Part shown: piece by piece, positions 33,472 through 45,118 of the stretch
Layout: each line of letters starts with the position of its first letter
Position numbering within the stretch: the stretch's first letter is position 1
From: Odobenus rosmarus divergens
Lineage: Eukaryota; Chordata; Mammalia; Carnivora; Odobenidae
Assembly (NCBI RefSeq): GCF_000321225.1
Contig: NW_004450330.1
Coordinates: 3,982,706 to 4,046,705 of the forward strand
Length of the DNA stretch: 64,000 nt
Reading direction: 5' to 3'
Program-made: the position numbers and the translations under genes
Notes under the pieces: model-generated
Seen by the model: only the letters and a program-made list of their open reading frames with translations
Told to the model about the DNA's origin: nothing
Database searches by the model: none

Positions 33472-33742
33472 TTCAAAATTATTGTATTTGATAGGGGAAG
33501 TTTATGTTGGGGGTATCAATTTTTTTTTTAAGTGCAATTTACAAATAGTAAAATTCACACTTTCTGGTATATACTCCATTGTCTTCTGTCACTCTATTGT
33601 CTTCTGATTTTCATAGTTTCTGCTGAAAAGTCTTGTATGTATAATTTTTAACTTGTTCCTCATGTTGTGTAACTTTTTTTCTAGTTGCCTTCAAAAAGTT
33701 TGTTTCAGTGTTTGTTTTTTAGCAGCTTGGACATTATGTGTC

Positions 33743-33769
33743 CGTGTGTGTGTGTGTGTGTGTGTGTGT
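33743..33769 (+). repeat. (TG)n microsatellite
   Basis: About 13 uninterrupted TG units within the antisense L1-like element. Confidence 0.9.
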
Positions 33770-34252
33770 TTTGTTTTGCATTTATCCTGTTTGATGTTCT
33801 CTAAACTTCCCGGATCTTTGATTTGTTCTCTTATATTAACTTTAGAAAATACTCAACCATTATTTCCTTAATTTTTTTCTATCATTATCTCTCCATTCTT
33901 GCATTTGAAATATGTATATAGTTGTTTGATATTTTTCCACAGCTCCTGGATGCAGTATATTTGGTTTTGTTTTAAAGTTTTTGTTTGTTTGTTTCTCTTT
34001 CAGTTTACATAATTCCTATTGATTTATCTTTAAGAGAACTGACTCTAGTTTTATCAAGTCTACTTACGAGACCACTGACAGCCTTCTTTATCTCCATTAC
34101 CATGGTTTTTATTTTTAGAATTTTAATTTAATTCTTTCTTAAGAATTTACATTTGTCAGCTGAAATTACTCATGTTTTTCTGCAAGGTGTTGACCTTTTC
34201 CACTGTACCTTTAACATATTAATTATAATTAGTTTTTAAATTCCCTATCTGA

Positions 34253-34434
34253 GGGGCTCCTGGGTGACTCAGTCAGTTAAGCATCTGCCTTCAGCTCATG
34301 TCATGATCCCAAGGTCCTGGGATCGAGCCCTGGGTCAGACTCCCTGCTCAGCAAGGAGCCTGCTTCTCCTTTTCTCTCTGCCCTGCTTGTACTCTCTCTC
34401 TCTCAAATAAATAAACAAGGAAATATAAATAAAT
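34253..34434 (+). mobile_element. tRNA-Lys SINE inside the old L1
   Basis: Head GGGGCTCCTGGGTGACTCAGTCAGTTAAGC, tail CAAATAAATAAACAAGG. Target-site duplication AAATTCCCTATCTGA (34238-34252) and AAATTCCCTATTTGA (34435-34449), one mismatch. The host repeat reads through when the SINE is removed. Confidence 0.94.
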
Positions 34435-35330
34435 AAATTCCCTATTTGATAGTTAGAGTCCCTATATTATATCTGAATCTCGTTCTGTAGATTACTTTAT
34501 CCAATGACAGTGATTTTTTTTCTTCATCTCATAATTTTCGGTTAAAACCTAGACATGTTTTGTGGTACAGTAGAGACTGAGGTAAATATTATTTATACTG
34601 GAAATGGGCATATCTTTTCTTTTGCTTGGCTTTAATGTGAGGGGTGGGGTCAGTCTTGTTAGGAATCAATATGGGGTTGGGTTTTGTTTTTGCTATGTTT
34701 AATTTCCTTGGACAACATATTTCTAAATAGCATTAGTGTGGGAGATAGTTTGCTGGAGAGGGTTTCCTCAAAGTCTGCTTCACCCTCAGTTTTGATCTTG
34801 TCTTTGTGCTTACACCTCCGAGAGGTTTTTGCTGCACAGTCTTGCCTGGTACCAGGAGTAAACTGCTGTTGCTAGTTTCTCAAGACTTGCTCCCTGCTGG
34901 TGTGGGTCAGAGGATGGGGAAAGTGTCTTATCTCTTATCTGTATTCTGCTCCATCTTACGAAGGGGCTGTGTTGCTGGATCTCACAGGAGTCTTCTCAGA
35001 GACCTTGTAACCACCTCTCATGCTAAGGACTGTATAATAGTCAAAGATATTTTTCTGAAAGTCCCGCAGAGAATTTTTTTTTCCTCTTTCCTTCCCCTAT
35101 TAGCAATTTATCTTCACCCATATCCTGGCAGTGATAGAGTTTTCTGCCCTTTGTCCAGAGGCTTAAGTATTTTGTGTAGTACAAGAGGTAGGTGAGAGAG
35201 ATTCAGATGAGCTTTTTGTGCTTTTCCATAGTGGCTGCTATCCCCCTGACCCAACTCTGCCTTCCCAGGAAATTTTCGCTAGTCTCTCCCTTCCCCAGTC
35301 CTTTTGATGAGTAAGGTCTTTGTCAAAGAA

Positions 35331-36053
35331 CCTATTAAGAGACAGTGGATTCCCTTGCATTTGCAGTTCCTTAGTGTTTTATATTTTCAAGTTAGCCCAC
35401 ATATGACCATTTGTATTTGTTAAAAATCTTAGCTAAATTATTCTTATCTTATGCTGTATTTGTATGGCATCATCTATGTCTTTCCCAGGCAAGACAGTTT
35501 TCAAGTTCATTTCTCCTTGTCTTTACTTCAGTTTCAAACTAGTGATTGCTCTGCGACCTCAGGTCTCTGATGTCTTTAGGTTTCATTGTCGAAAGAGAAA
35601 AACGAAAGCTTGAAAAATGGCAGAAGTGATGGAATGATCTGAAAAGGGGATTATATTGAGGGTCCAGAAACTAAGATGGGAGAGCAGATGGTAGAAAGCA
35701 ACTAAAAAATTTCCTGCCTCCTGTGGCTTTTCAGTTAGGTCAAAGAACCAAAGCTATGACTGTGGTAAATCATTGCAAAAAGAAGATCAAGATTAAAAAA
35801 ATTAGACTCCCTAATCCATTCATATAGTCCAATTAATGACACTTAATACCAGGAATTTTAAAAAAGGGAATGGTAAGAGGGAGGACAGGTTAAGTGACAG
35901 AAGCAATATAGTAAACTTACAAAAGAGATTCACGTGGTGAAAGTGAACTTGACATTGAAGTGAGAAGGTAAAGATGGTATTTGATATCTCATCCTCCTCA
36001 TTTCTCTCACCTATAATCCTAGGGAAGGATGTCCTCAAGGTCCCACTCATGAT
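35331..36053. other. no recognised feature
   Basis: Unrecognised; may include the far end of the antisense L1-like element. Confidence 0.4.
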
Positions 36054-36070
36054 AGAAGTGGTTGGTGATG

Positions 36071-36272
36071 GGGGCGCCTGGGTGGCTCAGTCGTTAAGCG
36101 TCTGCCTTGGGCTCAGGTCATGGTCCCAGGGTCCTGGGATCGAGCCCCGCATCGGGCTCCCTGCTCAGCGGGAAGCCTGCTTCTCCCTCTCCCACTCCTC
36201 CTGCTTGTGTTCCCTCTCTCGCTGTCTCTCTCTCTCTGTCAAATAAATAAACAAAATCTTTTTTAAAAAAAA
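36071..36272 (+). mobile_element. arctoid tRNA-Lys SINE, young
   Basis: Head GGGCGCCTGGGTGGCTCAGTCGTTAAGCGTCTGCC (short GTCGTTAAG form), body ATCGAGCCCCGCATCGGGCTCCCTGC, tail CAAATAAATAAACAAAATCTT. Perfect 17-bp target-site duplication AGAAGTGGTTGGTGATG at 36054-36070 and 36273-36289. Among the best-preserved copies in the window. Confidence 0.97.
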
Positions 36273-36289
36273 AGAAGTGGTTGGTGATG

Positions 36290-37947
36290 AATGTTGTGAT
36301 AATTGCTGTTACTGGACCTTGATTTGGCTCTATTACATCCCCACAGCAGTTGCTGGGAGCCATCTCTGCCCAATAGTCAGTCCCTCCTTGTCTTATAGCA
36401 TCCTCCTTCCTTCTACATTATGCTTCTGTGGACATGCAGATTTTTCCTCCCATGATTATTCCATGAGAAACAGCCATTTACAGAGCGGTGCTCTGTATTC
36501 CAGGTGGCATTTTGTTTTGTTTTGCAGAAGAGTTAGAGACAAGACTTATGTAGTGCAGGAAGTGCCCATTAAAACACAATAAATGGGGTCCAAAAATTCA
36601 ATCACATGAAATTGGAATTATGCTATTGAGAATATAATGGCAAACAATATTTTAATCATTTTTAAATTTCCACAAAAAGTAAAGAAAAATAAAACAAGGA
36701 ATGTTTTACTGCACAAAAATAAATGAAGTCTAAAATGAAAAAGTTCTAAATGATCCAGAGGTATACACCTTCTAACAGAATTCCTCCCTGAACATAAGGG
36801 AGAAACTTTTTATCTATTTATCCTCAATTAGAGAATGTGGATTAAACAGAGGACTGGAGCCAACTACCAATCATTATACGCCATTTTTCATTCTCCTAAC
36901 ATTTTAGTAAAGCATTAAAATAATTTTGTAGCCAAATCTTGGTCATTGATATAAACTTTTCACCAATTTATTTTCTTAGGAAAATATTGCAAAGTGGAAA
37001 AAACTAGATTTTTCTTTCTCTTTTTCTGGGGAAAATCATGACAATATGCAGCAGGAAGCCCCTCAAACATTGCCGAAGGAGTGGATTGAGAAAGCAAAAC
37101 CTCCAAACATCAGTAGAAGAAAGTAGAGTTTCTTGTGCTGACAATATTGGATTTTTAATTTGAGCACATTGATGTTTTCTGTTAAATAAAAGTACTTAAA
37201 GACCTTCATTAGTTATCATCCATGGTGTTAGAACCAGTTTTAGTTTTCCTGCAGGATTTAAAAATAGAATAGCTATATTGTTGTATAGCATATCTAAGTA
37301 CATGTTTGAAAAGCTGTTCAGTGGTAAAATATTTTAAAATCAAGATTATCTTGAAAAGTATAAGATGTACCTCTAATAGATATTTATACAACCCACAGGA
37401 AGTATTAAGTATACTTTGGTAGTTAATATTTGTATCCTATGTGATAAGAGTTAAATCAAGGATCCAGGTGAACTCAATTGACCAAAGAAAGGAATTTCAT
37501 CTCACTCACACACAGATACACATAGAAACACACACAGAAACACAGCCTTAGATATTTAGTCAGACTCCATACATAGCTCCAAAATCAAATCAGAAAACTA
37601 GAAATATGAAAATATATACTAACTTAGATATTTTCAAATCATTAAGTGATGGTGATTATAATTGTTGTATTATCAATATGAAGTTACTATATTGTCTGGT
37701 GGTTTTCCAAAGATACAAACTGGAAAACTGAATTGACATCCATTTCTATTTTTTGAAACAGTCTGCAAAGAAATTTTGAGCAAATGAAAAGATCTACCTT
37801 GTACCTAAGTAAGAAAATTCCTATCATAAAGATGCCAACTTTCTCTAAAATTTTGTACAATTAGGGAAATTTTGATAAAATACCAATTTTATTTAACTGT
37901 ATCATTTTTTTGTGAAAGGATTTATGGAAAATCAACAATCAAGAACA
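36290..37947. other. no recognised feature
   Basis: AT-rich sequence. A CA-rich patch lies at 37503-37545 (CACACACAGATACACATAG). The 101-codon frame at 36277-36582 starts at the SINE's duplicated target site and has no family likeness. Confidence 0.45.
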
Positions 37948-37959
37948 GCAAGGAGAGCT

Positions 37960-38024
37960 TCCCCCTCCCTCTGCTCCTGCCCCTGCTAGTACTTTCTCTC
38001 TCTCAAATGAATACTAAAAATCTT

Positions 38025-38057
<33 letters not shown>

Positions 38058-38060
38058 GAA
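37960..38060 (+). mobile_element. 5'-truncated SINE (3' end only)
   Basis: Only the CT-rich 3' region (CCCCCTCCCTCTGCTCCTGCC), TCTCAAATGAATACTAAAAATCTTT and a 23-base A-run remain. Flanking AGCAAGGAGAGCT and AAGAAGAGCT may be a weak target-site duplication, which would make it truncated at insertion. Confidence 0.8.
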
Positions 38061-38244
38061 GAAGAGCTCAACAAGGGTGTGGCTCAGCCATAGAATGAGA
38101 AAGAGATTATGGGTTTACACAAGCAGAAATACTGACAGTTTGTAGTGAAGGAGATGGAGACAGGATGAAATGAAGGAAGGCTGTTGGACTTCTTAGATCC
38201 TATAGGAACTGATCATATTTAATGGCAAATATGTGCTGTTCTTA

Positions 38245-38905
38245 AAGAAGGGAAGAAAGATCCCAAAGGTGACTCAAAGATCATCAGGGCTTCTTTTTCA
38301 GCTTCAAAGGGTGGGCCAGGATTGCCTCAGATTTCAACAGGCTAGACGGTGGCTGCCAAGAGCCTTGGGGACAGGCTCCCTCCCAGCAGGGCTACAAAGG
38401 CAGGACCACTCACCCATTAGATCCAGAAGGCAGAGCATAAAAGAGGATTATTTGTGAATCTCAAGATCTAATGCAATTTGCCTTGCTAGGTTCTGGACTT
38501 TCTTGGAATCCACCAACCCTTCCTTCTCTCCTATTTCTTCCTTTTAAAGTGAGAATGCCTATCATACGCTTGTCCCACCATTGTATTTGGGCAGCATGTC
38601 ACCTGTCTGCTTTCACAGGTTTGCAGCTGGAGAGGAATTGTGCCTTAAAATGAATCACACCTTGAGTAAGATTTAGATGATATATTTTTTATTTTTTTAT
38701 TATGTTATGTTAATCACCATATATTACATCACTAGTTTTTGATATTTAGACGAGACTTTGAATTTTAGATTTTAGAGTTGATACTATAATGAGTTAAGAC
38801 TTGTAGGGGGAGGGGCTGTGGGGGTGGATTGAATGTATTTTGCATATGAGAAGGACATGAATTTGGGGGAGCCAGGGCAGAATGTTAGGGGCAGGCCAAG
38901 CTAAC
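38245..38905 (+). mobile_element. ERVL-MaLR internal remnant, 3' part
   Basis: LTR-retrotransposon internal sequence recognised by the order GATCCCAAAGGTGACTCAAAG, GGGTGGGCCAGGATTGCC, GGACAGGCTCCCTCCCAGCAGGG, CTGCTAGG-like GCTAGGTTCTGGACTT, CAGGTTTGCAGCTGGAGAGG, GAGACTTTGAATTTTAG and GAAGGACATGAATTTGGGGG. The expected 3' LTR after about 38883 is missing. A 63-bp L1 stub interrupts it at 38681-38743. Non-coding; the 74-codon frame inside it is by chance. Confidence 0.65.
38681..38743 (-). mobile_element. 63-bp L1 3'-end stub (antisense)
   Basis: T-rich tail, then TATGTTATGTTAATCACCATATATTACATCACTAGTTTTTGAT, which is the reverse complement of the young L1 3' terminus seen at 900-950. Target-site duplication ATTTAGATGA (38671-38680) and ATTTAGACGA (38744-38753). 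An extreme case of 5' truncation. Confidence 0.88.
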
Positions 38906-39480
38906 CAATGCATCATTCTTCAGCAGTTCTTTGTACATTAAGGAGATTAGTCCTTTGTTTATAATAGATTATAAATATATAATTTTCTTTTTGTTTTGCT
39001 CATGATGATTTCTTTATATTTAATTTTTGCAGGTATGAAGTGTTGATGCTTATTATACAACTGAATATGTTAGTCTTTCTTAAAATGATTTGGATTTTGA
39101 ATCATAGACAAGTCTTCCCTATTCAAAACTTATAAAGAAATTCATCTATTTACCCAATGTTTTATTAAATTATATATTAAATGTACATTTTTACCTATTT
39201 AAAATTTATCTTGGTATAAGTTATATTTTTTAGATGCTGATCTCTTGCCTCATCATTATTTCATAGTCTATTTTGTGCCTACTTGTTTGAGATGCTATCT
39301 TTAACAAAATAATTTACATCTGTATTTGTTTCTATTTATGGATCTTTTATTCCATTTGCTCGATATGTTTATTCATGTGCTAGACCATACTGATCAATTG
39401 TTAGTTTCATAATTGCTTAATACTTAGTGATTTAATCCCTATTCAGATTTCTTCTTTTTCTAAGTTCTCCTTGCTATCAT
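38906..39480 (-). mobile_element. old L1 ORF2-derived sequence (antisense)
   Basis: Reversed L1 ORF2 text: TTAGTCCTTTGTTTATAATAG, TTTGCTCATGATG, AGACAAGTCTTCCCTATTCAAAAC, TTTATCTTGGTATAAG, TGGATCTTTTATTCCATTTGC and GCTAGACCATACTGATCAATTG. It probably continues to about 39760 beyond the SINE. No open frame. Confidence 0.6.
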
Positions 39481-39485
39481 TATTA

Positions 39486-39691
39486 TTTTTTTGCAAAGAT
39501 TTTATTAATTTATTTGACAGAGGGAAGAGGGGGAGAGAGAGAGAGAGAGAGCACAAGCAGGGGGGAGGTGGAGAGGGAGAAGCAGGCACCTGGCTGAGCA
39601 GGGAGCCCATTGTGGGGCTCAAGCCCAGGACCCCGAAATCATGACGCAAGCCAAAGGCAGATGCTTAACCAACTGAGCCACCCAGGTGCCC
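39486..39691 (-). mobile_element. tRNA-Lys SINE (antisense)
   Basis: Left GCAAAGATTTTATTAATTTATTTGACAGAG, long GA repeat, right GCTTAACCAACTGAGCCACCCAGGTGCCC. Target-site duplication is weak (TTGCTATC before, TTGCTCTC after). Confidence 0.93.
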
Positions 39692-39759
39692 TGTTGCTCT
39701 CTTCTGAATATGCTTTCTTGTTTTTTGTAATGTGAACAAACTGAGAACTTTCCAAATCT

Positions 39760-40257
39760 TTAAGTTCTGGTTCCTTTTCGCTTAACAATTCCTTCTTCAA
39801 TTCATTCCTCTCTTCCTACATTTTACCATAAATAGGAGGACCCAAGTTATATTCTCAACACTCTCTTTAGAAATCTCCTTAGCTAAATATCCAATTTTAT
39901 CACTTACAAATTTTACCTTCCACAAGACACAAGAACATGAATACAATTTAGCCAAGTTCTTTGGCACTTCATAACAAGGATTGCCTTTCCTCTAGTTTCC
40001 AATGATATGTTCCTCATTTCCATCTGAGACCTCATTAGAATGCCTTTAACATCCATATTTCTACCAACATTTTGTCCATGATTATTTATGTATTCTCTAA
40101 GAAGATGGAAGCTTTCTCTATAGAGTCTTTATCAGAATTGGCTTTAACATCAATATTTCTAGCATGCATCTCTTCCAGACTCTTCCATCACTCAGTTCTA
40201 AAACTGCTTCCAAATTTTTAGGTGTTACAACAGCATCCCACTTCTCAGTACCAAAAT
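39760..40257 (-). mobile_element. ERVL-MaLR internal remnant next to its LTR (antisense)
   Basis: In sense orientation this follows the LTR. The strings AGTTCTAAAACTGCTTCCAAATTTTTAGG and CATCCCACTTCTCAGTACCAAAATCTG are the reversed first part of a MaLR internal region. Non-coding and diverged. Confidence 0.6.
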
Positions 40258-40626
40258 CTGTATTAATCAGCTGGGCTACTATAACAAAATATAGAATGAT
40301 AGCTTAACCAAAAGAAATTTATCTTATCACAGTTCTGGAGGCTGAAAAGTCCAAGATCAGTTTCTGGTAAGAGTTATCTTCCTGGCTTGCAGATTGCTGC
40401 TTTCCTTGTGTGCTCATATGGCCTTTCGCTGGTACTTGCCCACAAAGGGAGCAAGGTCTCTTCTGTCTCTCTTATAAAGGCACTAATTTCATCATGAGAG
40501 TCCTACCCTCATGACCTCATCTAATTTGAATTACCTCCCAAAGTCCCCATTTCCAAATACCATTGTATTGGGGGTTATGGCTTCAACATAGAATTTTGGA
40601 AGGATACCAACATTCAGTCCATAACA
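40258..40626 (-). mobile_element. MLT1-type LTR (ERVL-MaLR), antisense
   Basis: About 370 bp. From the left: CTGTATTAATCAGCTGGGC, AGAAATTTATCTTATCACAGTTCTGGAGGCTGAAAAGTCCAAGATC, CTTCCTGGCTTGCAGATTGCTGC, TCATGACCTCATCTAATTTGAATTACCTCCC and CATTCAGTCCATAACA. These are the reversed MLT1/MST-like landmarks, including the polyadenylation region. With 39760-40257 this is a 5' LTR plus a short piece of internal region. Confidence 0.85.
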
Positions 40627-40639
40627 ATTGGTATTGAAA

Positions 40640-41440
40640 AACCAATAACACAATAGAAAAATGGCCAAAGGATGTGCTTGCATAAATCTCAAAAAATACA
40701 AATGGCTCAAACACATATGAGAAGGTTGGCCACTCTATTTGTAATGAGGGAAACATACTGAGATACTATCTTCCACCTTGATGATTGGCCAAATTTTGGA
40801 AATTTAGTAACACCCTTTGTTCATGAAGTTGATTGGAAATAGGAACTCTCATATTACTAGGGGAAGTGTAAGTTGATATAACCCTTCCACAGAGAATTTG
40901 GTATTGTCTATCAAAATAAAGATGCATATACCCATAAACCCAGTATCCTGAAAATAAAATTGCATGCCTGAGGAAAGACATAACAGAACTGCATATAATA
41001 ACAAAAGATTGGAAGTATCCTAAATGCCCATAAGTTGAGAACTGCTTGCATAAAATGAAGGTACATGCATCCTTTAATGGGATACTGCACAGCTGTCAAA
41101 GGAATGAGGCAGATCTCTATGTATTGCTATGGAAAGACTTCTGAGATATATGGATAGTAAAGACAAAATAAAACAATATAGTGTATATAATATATAATAA
41201 TGTGTGTAAATTTGGGGAATATGAATCTATATTTATATTTGCTTGCTTGTACTTAAAGAAAGAGGAAACAGATAAGAAAATAACAGTGATTTTTGTGTCT
41301 CCAGCAAGTGGTTGAGGTTACAAAAGGGTGAATAAGAGACAGAGACAAGAAGTATTTCTTTTGGCTATGTACTCTTTATGTATTCTTTTGTTCTTAACCA
41401 TTTGAGTGTATAGCTTATTCAAAATTAAACTAAACATGAC
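40640..41440 (+). mobile_element. old L1, ORF2 3' end and 3' UTR (sense)
   Basis: Diverged sense L1: AATGGCCAAAGGATGTGC, ACATATGAGAAGG, GAACTCTCATATTACTAGGGG, TACCCATAAACCCAGTATCC, AAGATTGGAAGTATCCTAAATGCCCATAAG, GGGATACTGCACAGCTGTCAAAGGAATGAGG and the 3' UTR with GTGTCTCCAGCAAGTGG. No reading frame remains; the short frames on the other strand are shadows. Confidence 0.7.
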
Positions 41441-41719
41441 TTTAAAATGTTTTTGATTTTGTGGAAAAGTAGAATCTAGAAAAATAATATATTTATAAAA
41501 TACTAGAAATGATATAAGCCAAAAAAATGAAAATGCATATTGAATGAAATTTGTAATGTCACTGCCCTAAAATTTTTAGAATAATGTGTTATATAAAATA
41601 TAATTTCAAATTAAAAAAATAAGAATTTCCCAAATACTATGAAATGCTGTGTGAGGTAAGAAGACCTGTGGGTATCAAAACATGCTAATTTTCTTTGAAT
41701 GATTCTTATAAGAGGAAAA

Positions 41720-41897
41720 CACCAAATGAATGAGGAAATAAAAACAGGATAGGTGTCAAGGACATTAATAAAACTTTCAGCCTGCACCACCATGAGAAGA
41801 GGCAAAGAACTCAGATGGAAGAACCAAGGGCCCAGACCACTATGGAACACAGACTACCATCCATCACATCAAACTGTGGTTGTTAAGCCACTGAGAT
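41720..41897 (+). mobile_element. possible LTR-like remnant interrupted by a SINE
   Basis: The end GTTGTTAAGCCACTGAGATTTT is the kind of sequence found near the 3' end of several old LTR-like repeats. Upstream CACCATGAGAAGAGGC is compatible. The tail continues after the SINE at 42014. Weak. Confidence 0.35.
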
Positions 41898-42013
41898 TTT
41901 TTTTTTTTAAGATTTTATTTTTAGGAAATCTCTATACCCAACGTGGGGCTCAAGTTTACAACCCTGAGATCAAGAGTCATATGCTCTAGCGAATGAGCCA
42001 GCCAGGCATCCCA
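41898..42013 (-). mobile_element. short older tRNA-Lys SINE (antisense)
   Basis: About 115 bp of old type: AAGATTTTATTTTTAGGAAATCTCTATACCCAACGTGGGGCTC, GAGATCAAGAGTCATATGCTC and GAATGAGCCAGCCAGGCATCCC. It lacks the GA-rich middle. Flanked by GAGATTTT / CAGATTTT, perhaps a short target-site duplication. Confidence 0.88.
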
Positions 42014-42172
42014 GATTTTAAGGTGTTCCTCTCCCAACAATTTCCTTACTTAAACTAAAACGGTAACGGCCTGTGTGTGCTGTTTCTTTTAAATGTAATA
42101 ATTAACTGTCACACAGGAAACTTGATGACACTTAAGCCAATCCCACTGAAACTAGAGGACGAGACCATTTCT

Positions 42173-42379
42173 TTTTTTTTAAAGATTTATTTATTTGAAA
42201 GAGAGAGAGAGAGAGAGAGAGAGTGCATGTGGGGGGAGGGGCAGAGGGAGAGAATCTCAAGCAGACTCCTCACTGAGCAGGGAGCCTGATATGGGGCTTG
42301 ATCCCACAGACCATGAGATCACAACTGGAGCTGAAACCAAGAGTTGGAGGGTTAACCAACTAAGCCACCCAGGTGCCCT
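42173..42379 (-). mobile_element. tRNA-Lys SINE (antisense)
   Basis: Left T-run and AAAGATTTATTTATTTGAAAGAGAG, a (GA)n stretch, right GTTAACCAACTAAGCCACCCAGGTGCCC. Target-site duplication GACGAGACCATTTCT (42158-42172) and GACAAGACTATTTCT (42380-42394). Confidence 0.95.
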
Positions 42380-42394
42380 GACAAGACTATTTCT

Positions 42395-44435
42395 AAAATG
42401 CGTTCTCCAGCTTCTTGAGGGAGAGGAAAAAATTTTCTTCACTTCCTTTATATTTTTATCAGAACTACTGTATATCAAAATACATAACTGGTATACAATA
42501 TTTTATTTACTTATCAAAAATCAGTTAATATTATTGAATGACATGAAATCACATCCCAAGTAAAGTTTAACACTTAAGCATGTTTTCATAATGTAGACAC
42601 AATCTTTTAAAATAATACACTTGTATTGGCAGAATTTCTTTTAGATATCCTTTTGGCATATATAAATATATGCATTTATTCCAGGCTGATAGAAGGCCAT
42701 ATTAAGCTTCTCAGATTGATTTTGACTCTCAGAGGCCCATCTATGGTGTGATCTTGTGTAAGGCACAGCCCAATCAACTTTGTACAATGATATGGGCAAC
42801 TTGGAAGTACAAAGAGGTGATACAACTAAAATGAAGCAGAAGAGGGGTTGAGAAATTAGAATAGAAAAGTATGTATTCATAAAGTCATTTCATTACTTAA
42901 AGCTTGGTGATGCCAAAGGTAGTATTAGCATTTTTTTTTAATGAAGTCTTTATGACATATAGCAAAATTTAAGACCATCCATGGTATTTGAAGAATATTA
43001 GGGTAGACTTTTCCAGAACATCAAAGACTCTTTGGGGAGTAAGTTAAAGACTGATTGGAGATGCATTGGCTTTTTCATGACCCTAGAGTTTCATTTCTTG
43101 AATTGCATAATATTAGAAACTCAAAGTACCTAACTTGCCCCCAGGGACCCACTGATGACTGGAGAGGCCTGGCTTTCCACACAGTGGTGATGAGGCAGCA
43201 GAACTGGGAATGTCAAACTGTGGTGATGTGTGCTAAGGGGAACAATAAGAATCAAGTGCACCCTCTGCACTTCCTCAGGAATCTCCTTGTGTGCTTGAAG
43301 CTGCTTTTAGCATCTCTGAAACCATGCATTTTGTAGGAATGTTATTTTCTTCACTTATTTACTCACTGTATTCAGAGTTTTTTGGTATGTATCGCCCAAT
43401 GTAGTAAAACACTATAACCTGACTACTTTTTCTCTTTCCTTCTATGGAAATAAATCAGATGGTTTAACTCATTTGTATGTGTTTCAAGTCAAATTCTCTT
43501 TGTATTTTTATGATAGCATAATAGCTATTAAAAACGTTCCCATGGTGGCTGTGAGCACTATAATAAGCAAAGTCTCAAAGAACGATTTCAGATTATACTC
43601 TAAATGTGCACAAAAATAATTTTAAAAAACTATATTATTTACTTAATAGTCCATTCTTGGGCAGTTTGAAAATATAGAAAGAATATCTAATACCATCAAC
43701 CATAGAAACATTTTGATAGAACTAGGCTGGTCATAAACTTGAGATATTGGGATACGCAGTTGCATTTTCAATATAATAGGTCTAAAATATTAATAAAGAT
43801 GTAGATATAAAATGGTATCAAAGCATTAAAGATGGGCAGTATTCAATTCTGCATGACTATATGCCTGGTTTCTTTTCATAGTATGATATATCTTAATCAA
43901 ATTTATGACCTAGAGAAAGCATTAGAAAAAGATGAATGTATTCAAAAGCCAGGAACATTAGCCATGCATATTTCCAAATTAGAAAGGAAAAGAAAAATAT
44001 GTTCTATTTTACTTTGCTAAGCATTGTACTTCATGGCAAAGAAATTACACAGGCAGCACTGGAAGGTAGACAAATGCTTAATGGTAATTGAATTGAACTG
44101 TTGCATTGCTGATACATTTATATTTAGATATAATTCATGGTTTCCAGGAAAACTGTTTAATGAAATAACACTACTGAATATTTACAATCTACTAAAGAAA
44201 AAAAAATCTGGAATAATTTAAATTTTACATTTAAACTTGTAAAACGGCAGAAAAACTAACCTTTAAGAGTATCTTAAACTCTTCCGGTTTCCTTTTATTG
44301 TTGATTACTACCTTCTCTTTATTCACCAAAGTGCATTCATTATTTTAAATTACTAATGATATAAAAGAAACATTAATAATAAATAAAAATCATCTATTCT
44401 TTTAGTTATGAAAGTTTGATTCAAATGTCTCATTT
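42395..44435. other. no recognised feature
   Basis: 2 kb of AT-rich sequence. A 93-codon frame at 43055-43336 has no motif, signal peptide or family likeness. Nothing else is recognised. Confidence 0.5.
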
Positions 44436-44448
44436 AAAGTAGCTTCTA

Positions 44449-44639
44449 AGGGCGCCTGGGTGGCTCAGATGGTTAAGCATCTGCCTTTGGCTCAGGTCAT
44501 GATCTCAAGGTCCTGGGATCGAGCCCCACATCAGGCTCCCTGCTCAGCGGAAGCCTGCTTCTCCCTCTCCCACTCCTCCTGCTTGTGTTCCCTCTCTCGC
44601 TGTCTCTCTGTCAAATAAATAAATAAAATCTTAAAAAAA
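44449..44639 (+). mobile_element. arctoid tRNA-Lys SINE
   Basis: Head GGGCGCCTGGGTGGCTCAGATGGTTAAGC, body AAGGTCCTGGGATCGAGCCCC, tail CAAATAAATAAATAAAATCTT plus A-run. Perfect 13-bp target-site duplication AAAGTAGCTTCTA at 44436-44448 and 44640-44652. Confidence 0.96.
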
Positions 44640-44652
44640 AAAGTAGCTTCTA

Positions 44653-45118
44653 GATGACAGCTTCTGGTGTGGCTTCTAATTTCCCACTAAAGTACCAGTG
44701 AAGAGAGTATCAAAGATAAAAACTCACAACACAAAATTCACAATGATAGACAATGCCTTTTAAAAATCTGGGAGCAGCTTTCATGACGTACACTTGACAG
44801 TTAATTTTTTTTTTTTTTAATCATACTGTACTGATGCTCTGTCTCATGAATCAAACAAACCCTGCCGATATGGAAGATCAGTAAACTGATAGATATGGGG
44901 GATGCATAGAAGGACAGAAATTAACCGGAAGTAACAGTTGTACCTTATGGAACAATATTTTGGGAATGGGTTCATTCTTCACTGTGTATCTACTGATGCT
45001 GGGTTAATAGATAAAAGGAAGGCACTCTTCTATTTTATTTTAAGGGTTTCCTAACTTAGAATTCTAACTCCCTTCACTTCCCCATCCCTATACAGAATGC
45101 AACACATGGAAGAAGAGT
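44653..45118. other. no recognised feature
   Basis: Unrecognised spacer with a 14-base T-run near 44805. Confidence 0.5.

Larger units (their letters stand above)
33530..35330 (-). mobile_element. ancient L1/HAL1-like element, antisense, interrupted by a SINE
   Basis: The order of phrases fits the antisense 5' half of old L1M/HAL1 elements as I remember them: GTTTCTGCTGAAAAGTC, TTAGAAAATACTCAACCATTATTTCC, CACAGCTCCTGGATG, AATTCTTTCTTAAG, AATTCCCTATTTGATAGTTAGAG, ACCTAGACATG and GTGGCTGCTATCCCCCTGACCC. No reading frame survives. A TG repeat lies inside (33743-33769). The exact subfamily and the right end are uncertain. Confidence 0.55.

Noticed and set aside
34806..35195. 129-codon plus-strand frame
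   Set aside because: It lies in an antisense L1/HAL1-like element and has no domain likeness.
36071..36145. tRNA gene
   Set aside because: The A-box and B-box-like text (GGCTCAGTC, GATCGAGCCCC) is the tRNA-derived head of a SINE; it has no proper cloverleaf or anticodon arm, and it continues into SINE body.
36277..36582. 101-codon frame
   Set aside because: It begins at the SINE target-site duplication and continues in unrelated AT-rich sequence; no family likeness.
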